From Deltaproteobacteria bacterium (GTDB lineage Bacteria; Desulfobacterota; JADFXK01), in the NCBI GenBank assembly GCA_015233295.1, contig JADFYC010000243.1:1-5867 (forward strand): DNA of 5,867 nucleotides. The letters run 5' to 3'. The position numbers and the translations under genes were made by a program. This document shows, in pieces, positions 5,083 through 5,867 of this stretch; the stretch's first letter is position 1; every line of letters starts with the position of its first letter. The notes beneath the pieces were generated by a model. That model was not told the origin of the DNA and searched no databases. It was given only the letters and a program-made list of their open reading frames with translations.

Positions 5083-5207
5083 AATTTTTCTGGAAATAGA
5101 AATAGCCACTAACGGGTGACAAGCCGTGTTTGGGTGGTTAACTGTCTTAGCGACGCGAGGATTACCACAGGTGAATGGCTTTTGTCCGGCACTTTCTTTC
5201 ATGGCCT

Positions 5208-5222
5208 GCCGGATAAAAGAAG
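5208..5222. repeat. 15-bp direct repeat, copy 2
   Basis: GCCGGATAAAAGAAG is identical to 4228-4242. The copies are in the same orientation and 980 bp apart, and between them they enclose the phage-like gene and the 15-bp inverted repeat. Confidence 0.5.
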
Positions 5223-5330
5223 AAATCATCTGTCGGCGACCGGATCTGGCCAGCGTGATATCTCCGCCGGACGCATCATCGGCATAATTTGGTGACTCTA
5301 TTTTTACCCGGACTCCGCTGCTCCCCACCT

Positions 5331-5867
5331 CTAAGGCTGACCTAACGCCGCTCGGAAGCCCAAGCCGCGGATCATGAAGGACGGTACGCGGTAGCCGCGG
5401 CTGGAGCACCGCGGGTAGTCGGCAGAGCTGGCCCAACAACCGCCCCGACCAACCCGGCTCGAGCCGGAATTAGGACCACGGGTATCTCCACCAGTCGCAG
5501 CGGCATTCCTATACCAGTTCCCGTCATACCTGTCCCAGACCCACTCCCAGACATTCCCGGCCATATCGTAAAGACCATACCCATTGGCTTTGTAAGTCCC
5601 CACCGGAGTAGTCTCATCTTTACAGCCAATATAGTTTGCCTTACTGCAGTCGATATGGTCACTGTATTTACCGCCCTGACTGGGCCAGGGATAGTGGTGA
5701 CCGCCCAGGCCGCCTCGGGCCGCTTTCTCCCTCTCCGCCTCCGTGGGTAGCCGATACCCGTTGGACGTCCATTTGACCATATCTTTGCTCAAGTCCGTTT
5801 GCCCTGTTCGGTAAACTTCCGTCTGGGCTGTATCGGTATAGTAAGCGGGCGTCCGCCCTTCCTTTTC
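5331..5867 (-). CDS. FGE-sulfatase-domain (formylglycine-generating-enzyme-like) protein, 5' end cut off by window
   Basis: The 178 visible residues are the C-terminal part of an FGE/SUMF1-type domain, a C-type-lectin-related fold. Family landmarks in order are NGYRLPTEAERE (36-47, usually AEWE), ARGG, YPW, TPVGTYKANGYG, GLYDMAGNVWEW (98-109), DTRGPNSGSSRVGRGG (about 128-143) and the closing LGFR (169-172), six residues before the stop. The reading frame stays open to the right edge, so no start is visible. True formylglycine-generating enzymes use a cysteine pair shortly after the RGGS/GGSY motif. Here that stretch reads GGCWASSADYPRC and the pair is not preserved, so sulfatase-activating activity is unlikely. 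Many such proteins instead serve as ligand-binding or surface proteins or as targets of diversity-generating retroelements. The final ~30 codons differ in composition from the rest. It is upstream of the phage-like gene on the same strand. Confidence 0.9.
   Translation of the reverse strand, partial: EKEGRTPAYYTDTAQTEVYRTGQTDLSKDMVKWTSNGYRLPTEAEREKAARGGLGGHHYPWPSQGGKYSDHIDCSKANYIGCKDETTPVGTYKANGYGLYDMAGNVWEWVWDRYDGNWYRNAAATGGDTRGPNSGSSRVGRGGCWASSADYPRCSSRGYRVPSFMIRGLGFRAALGQP
5352..5444 (-). other. possible variable-region-like 3' segment of the FGE-like gene
   Basis: From the GG before Cys144 to the R of LGFR the codons change character. By hand count 19 of 26 codons from 5432 down to 5355 end in C, and adenine on the coding strand is only about 10 percent. 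Upstream codons freely use T-ending forms such as GGT, TAT, AAT and ACT. Runs of NNC codons at surface positions at the end of an FGE/C-type-lectin fold are what adenine mutagenesis of AAC-rich template codons leaves behind in diversity-generating retroelements. No template repeat is present in this window, so this is a suggestion only. Confidence 0.35.

Larger units (their letters stand above)
4969..5330. other. gap between the phage-like gene and the FGE-like gene
   Basis: This is 362 bp without a clear gene. A minus-strand frame stays open across most of it down to a stop at 5002 and has ATGs at 5229 and 5202. Neither has a ribosome binding site, and the peptide shows no recognisable family. 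The gap contains the branched element at 4992-5082, a copy of CCACAGGTGA (5165-5174) and the second copy of the 15-bp direct repeat (5208-5222). Confidence 0.5.

Noticed and set aside
4987..5330. Template repeat or avd gene of a diversity-generating retroelement next to the FGE-like gene
   Set aside because: No adenine-rich near-copy of 5352-5444 and no AAC-rich GGSW-coding stretch was found on either strand in the window.
5002..5439. Minus-strand frame overlapping the end of the FGE-like gene and running to 5002
   Set aside because: No ribosome binding site at any ATG (5439, 5229, 5202), and its first third is a shadow of the FGE-like gene in another frame. The remaining 75 codons stay unproven.

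Overview
The window looks like a mid-GC bacterial chromosome, probably from an anaerobe or microaerophile. It carries a divergent pair consisting of a flavin NAD(P)H oxidoreductase and a rubrerythrin-type diiron protein, a CcdA-family thiol-electron transporter, and a MoaD-type sulfur carrier of the kind found beside tungsten/molybdenum aldehyde oxidoreductases. The tRNA-fMet closely resembles proteobacterial versions. Sulfate-reducer-like Desulfobacterota (the former Deltaproteobacteria) is my best guess. It is an inference, not something the sequence proves.

Left part (1-3013): a pyridine nucleotide-disulfide oxidoreductase runs off the left edge on the minus strand. A 471-bp intergenic region separates it from a rubrerythrin-like gene (1272-1730, plus). 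Then come a CcdA homologue (1999-2589) that loses its family similarity about two thirds of the way through, and a MoaD-like gene (2699-3013) whose C-terminus lacks the essential Gly-Gly. The first two genes fit oxygen or peroxide detoxification. The last two look like remains of genes truncated by rearrangement.

Middle part (3014-4380): a complete initiator tRNA (3301-3377) has a good promoter and a strong intrinsic terminator. It is followed by about 950 bp with no convincing gene. That stretch holds a leftward terminator-like hairpin, a C/T-rich tract with spaced CCTCGTC motifs, several palindromes, and a perfect 15-bp inverted repeat at 4281-4338.

Right part (4381-5867, all minus strand): a phage- or mobile-element-like protein has a second strong start inside its own frame. 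Its leader can fold into a branched structure (4992-5082). Upstream of it lies the 3' part of a formylglycine-generating-enzyme-like (FGE-sulfatase domain) gene. The last ~30 codons of that gene are A-poor, rich in NNC codons, and lack the catalytic cysteines. This is how variable proteins of diversity-generating retroelements look, but no template repeat or reverse transcriptase lies in the window. The sparse coding, repeats, phage-like gene and tRNA boundary suggest that sequence right of the tRNA may be an integrated element. No integrase or second attachment site is visible.
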